From Bacteroidetes bacterium RIFCSPLOWO2_12_FULL_35_15 (GTDB taxonomy: Bacteria; Bacteroidota; Bacteroidia; 2-12-FULL-35-15), in contig MEPB01000038.1 in assembly GCA_001769385.1 (NCBI GenBank), positions 1 through 64,000 of the forward strand: DNA of 64,000 nucleotides, given 5' to 3'. Both the position numbers and the translations under genes were made by a program. The first letter of the stretch is position 1. Every line of letters begins with the position of its first letter. The notes under the pieces were generated by a model. It saw only the letters and a program-made list of their open reading frames with translations, was not told the origin of the DNA and did no database searches. Shown one piece after another: positions 61,906-64,000 of this stretch.

Positions 61906-61911
61906 GTGCTT

Positions 61912-62080
61912 TAATACCCATTCTAAATATATTATTTCCGAAATTTAGCCCAACACAATCTCGATGTATCTGCTTCAACGCAGAATGCTCGAAATGGCAC
62001 CAGCGCTGTCATTTCGAGCGGAGTCGAGAAACGAGCGAGGCAATTTAAATTGGACTAGTTTATACTGGTAAATGGTATAA
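61912..62080. repeat. Family A MITE-like element, full copy
   Basis: A 169-base unit with ends TAATACCCATT and AATGGTATAA. The left 35 bases match the reverse complement of 43873-43907 with one mismatch, and the right 62 bases (62017-62078) are identical to 47-108. The centre folds: GCTCGAAATG and CATTTCGAGC face each other. No protein. It ends 33 bases before the promoter of the next gene. Confidence 0.8.
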
Positions 62081-62112
62081 TTAATAAAAAAACAATCAAC
62101 CTTAATAATTTC

Positions 62113-62120
62113 TATTTTTG
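62113..62120 (+). promoter_or_regulatory. Bacteroidota -7 box TATTTTTG
   Basis: TATTTTTG matches TAnnTTTG and ends 15 bases before the GTG at 62136. An upstream in-frame TTG (62118) is inside the box, which argues that translation starts at 62136. Confidence 0.55.
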
Positions 62121-62135
62121 TACAAATCAAAAAAA

Positions 62136-62882
62136 GTGTCAGAAAGTAAACATGTCAACTGGTTTGAAGATTGGTTCAACTCCGGCTATTATCATATTTT
62201 ATACAAACACCGTAACTGTAATGAAGCGGAATTATTTATCGATAATCTGATGAACTTTTTGCAACCGGAAAAAGAGGCTCGGTTTCTTGATCTGGCTTGT
62301 GGCAAAGGAAGACATGCAATTTATCTGAATCAAAAAGGATTTAATGTAACCGGAACAGATCTGGCCGATGAGAGTATAGCAGAGGCATCGAAATTTGAAA
62401 ATGAAAAACTAAGTTTCTTTGTTCATGATATGCGCAAAGTTTTTCGAATAAACTATTTTGATTATGTGTTGAATTTATTCACCAGCTTCGGATATTTTGA
62501 AAATGAAAAAGATGATTCTGATACAATAAATGCTATATATAAAGCATTAAAACCAAATGGCGTATTTGTTTTTGATTTTTTTAATGTGCAAAAAGTAATT
62601 GCCAATCTGGTTGATACTGAAACAAAAACGATTGATAACATTGAATTTAAGATCACACGACATATTCAAAACAATTTTATTATCAAAAATATTTTAGTTA
62701 CAGATAATGGCAAGCAATTTTCTTTTCAGGAACGAGTAAAAGCGCTTACATTAACCGATTTCGAGAAATACTTTGTCGCTAACAAACTTAAAATAGTACA
62801 TTTGTTCGGCAATTATCAATTGGAAAAATACAATGAATACAGTTCCGACAGATTGATAATCATTGCTAAAAAAGAAGCATAA
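62136..62882 (+). CDS. Class I SAM-dependent methyltransferase
   Basis: A 248-residue cytosolic protein. The GTG at 62136 is preferred to the TTG at 62118, which lies in the promoter; it gives the family-like start SESKHVNWFEDWFNSGYYH. The SAM site is FLDLACGKGRHAIYL (about 52-66) with GTDLADES and the later ALKPNGVFVFDFFN. The YYHILYKHRNCNEA start is shared by a Bacteroidota group of small methyltransferases whose substrate is not known. It is followed after 5 bases by a ZIP transporter gene, so the two are co-transcribed. Confidence 0.87.
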   Translation: MSESKHVNWFEDWFNSGYYHILYKHRNCNEAELFIDNLMNFLQPEKEARFLDLACGKGRHAIYLNQKGFNVTGTDLADESIAEASKFENEKLSFFVHDMRKVFRINYFDYVLNLFTSFGYFENEKDDSDTINAIYKALKPNGVFVFDFFNVQKVIANLVDTETKTIDNIEFKITRHIQNNFIIKNILVTDNGKQFSFQERVKALTLTDFEKYFVANKLKIVHLFGNYQLEKYNEYSSDRLIIIAKKEA

Positions 62883-62887
62883 GAAAT

Positions 62888-63607
62888 ATGAATTTTTTAA
62901 TGTACATAATCCTTTTTTTATCTGTTATCATTAGCGGAATAAGTGTTTTGTTTATTAATATCAGCAGCAGAAATTTAAAACTTATCCTTTCCTTTAGTGG
63001 TGCCTTTTTGTTCGCCATTTGTGTGTTACATCTTATTCCCGAAATTTATATTTCGGGAACTCCTAATATTGGTATATATATTCTGATAGGATTTTTTGCT
63101 CAGATCTTACTGGAGTTTTTTACCGAAGGTATCGAGCATGGTCACATTCATGTGCATAATCATAACGGACACAACCATCAGGCATTTCCATATGCGATGA
63201 TGATCGGACTCTCTATCCATTCTTTTTTAGAAGGGATGCCACTTTCCAATACAGGAACAGATACACACAACTCCTTGCTTACCGGAATAATCATGCACAA
63301 CATTCCTATTGCAATGGCTCTAATGACCATGCTTTTGCAATCGCACATCAGTAAAAAAACTGCCATTTTCTGGTTAATTGTATTTGCATTGATCACACCA
63401 CTAGGCAGCTTTACAAGCTATGCTATAGGTGAAAATATGATAGGGAATATCTCTATTTATTTTGATAGAATAATGGCTGTAGTAGTAGGGATTTTTCTGC
63501 ATATTTCCACTACCATTCTTTTCGAGTCGAGCGAAAATCACCGATTCAACCTCATTAAATTTATTGTGATTTTAATGGGTGCCGGGTTTGCGATTGTTAG
63601 TATGTAA
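62888..63607 (+). CDS. ZIP family metal transporter
   Basis: A 239-residue membrane protein with about eight helices, of the ZIP (zinc/iron permease) family that moves divalent metals into the cytoplasm. Landmark residues: HLIPE in helix 2 (about 48-52), HSFLEGMP in helix 4, and HNIPIAMAL in helix 5, which together form the metal path. A His-rich loop EHGHIHVHNHNGHNHQ (about 82-97) lies between helices 3 and 4, typical of zinc sensing. It starts 5 bases after the methyltransferase stop. Zinc is the most likely substrate. Confidence 0.92.
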   Translation: MNFLMYIILFLSVIISGISVLFINISSRNLKLILSFSGAFLFAICVLHLIPEIYISGTPNIGIYILIGFFAQILLEFFTEGIEHGHIHVHNHNGHNHQAFPYAMMIGLSIHSFLEGMPLSNTGTDTHNSLLTGIIMHNIPIAMALMTMLLQSHISKKTAIFWLIVFALITPLGSFTSYAIGENMIGNISIYFDRIMAVVVGIFLHISTTILFESSENHRFNLIKFIVILMGAGFAIVSM

Positions 63608-63861
63608 AAGGATTTAATTTGCAATCCGAATCAATTAAATCGATCTAATTATTCTTCTTTAATCAGATAGTATATATGTTAAGTTTTTTACTAACGCTAA
63701 TCTGGTAATGATGCGATGTGTATTATGGGAACGCGGATCCTCGCGAGATTGATAAGATTAAAAATGATTGTTATAACGTAAGAAGTTAATATTATCCTTG
63801 TGATGAATATGATTAAATTCCATGAGTAATTTAAGATCATAAAAACTCAGCAAAATATCCA

Positions 63862-64000
63862 TTAATTTTCAAATTTAATTTTGTTACCCAGACCAGGGTG
63901 TTGTTTTAATTCATTGGCAAACACTCGCTTTATTAATTGTGTAGCATAATACAAATGCTGCTCCGGACTTAATGATTTCAACCACAAGTAATTATCATTT
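63862..64000 (-). CDS. C-terminal end of an unrecognised protein (partial)
   Basis: An open frame enters from the right edge on the minus strand and ends with TAA at 63862-63864, giving the last 45 residues. It reads DNYLWLKSLSPEQHLYYATQ early on and ends GNKIKFEN. The composition looks like a real protein rather than chance, but I do not recognise the family from this piece. The start is outside the window. Between it and the ZIP gene lie about 250 bases with nothing recognised. Confidence 0.5.
   Translation of the reverse strand, partial: NDNYLWLKSLSPEQHLYYATQLIKRVFANELKQHPGLGNKIKFEN

Noticed and set aside
1-64000. tRNA, rRNA or riboswitch genes
   Set aside because: I looked for T-loop GGTTCGA-type motifs, cloverleaf stems and known riboswitch cores and saw none. 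A covariance-model scan would be decisive.

Overview
The window looks like chromosomal DNA from an uncultured member of the Bacteroidota, close to the environmental Sphingobacteriales/Chitinophagales/Flavobacteriales type. The evidence is in the sequence: AT-rich DNA; initiation regions mostly without Shine-Dalgarno sites; repeated -7 promoter boxes of the Bacteroidota form TAnnTTTG; type IX secretion (T9SS) cargo with C-terminal sorting domains; a T9SS plug-type protein; a PorE-like OmpA protein; LytS/LytTR two-component pairs; a TonB-dependent receptor with a DUF4249 lipoprotein; and giant periplasmic propeller sensors. No rRNA, tRNA, CRISPR array, phage or transposase gene was found.

Layout. 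1-5.9 kb: a LysM/M23 endopeptidase, a methyltransferase, a cyclophilin, a LytS-LytTR pair, and a dense block of dispersed repeats. 5.9-15.2 kb: PAP2-like lipid phosphatase, AcpH, a polytopic membrane protein and MazG, then a plus-strand run of PagL-like outer-membrane protein, GIN-domain lipoprotein, LTA-synthase-type sulfatase, T9SS plug protein and ApaG. 15.4-22.7 kb: NUDIX hydrolase, small membrane protein, MnmD with a second LTA-synthase-type enzyme, and a PorE-like OmpA/TPR pair. 23-32.7 kb: MFS exporter, DUF885 and M42 peptidases, lipoproteins, a phosphodiesterase-fold protein, a GH3-family adenylating enzyme with a LysE-type exporter, a frameshifted 7TM histidine-kinase remnant, and a small secreted Cys protein. 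32.7-43.4 kb: a T9SS adhesin-like protein; the minus-strand run usp - antiporter - cdd - pdhA - pdhC; and an SMR exporter with an NAD-binding thioester-reductase-like protein. 44-52.3 kb: TonB receptor, DUF4249 lipoprotein, TrxB, YwqK-type repeat protein, second T9SS cargo. 52.5-61.6 kb: a signalling island. 62-64 kb: methyltransferase, ZIP transporter, and the end of an unrecognised gene.

The most interesting part is the signalling island at 52.5-61.6 kb. A 14-blade propeller LytS-type kinase and its LytTR regulator converge on a SiaA/SiaB/SiaC-like partner-switching set. The SiaC-like protein keeps the phospho-acceptor motif with Thr exactly at residue 68. The SiaB-like protein has GHKL-type ATP-binding boxes. 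The SiaA-like PP2C phosphatase is fused to a second 14-blade propeller receptor. There is no SiaD-like diguanylate cyclase, so the output is unknown.

Intergenic DNA is unusually rich in foldback repeats. At least two MITE-like families (A, about 150-170 bp with TAATACC-type ends; B, about 180-240 bp with AGAGCCTGTTTAAATTT ends) recur between operons, together with REP-like hairpins. Four starts were moved from upstream TTG codons to better internal starts.
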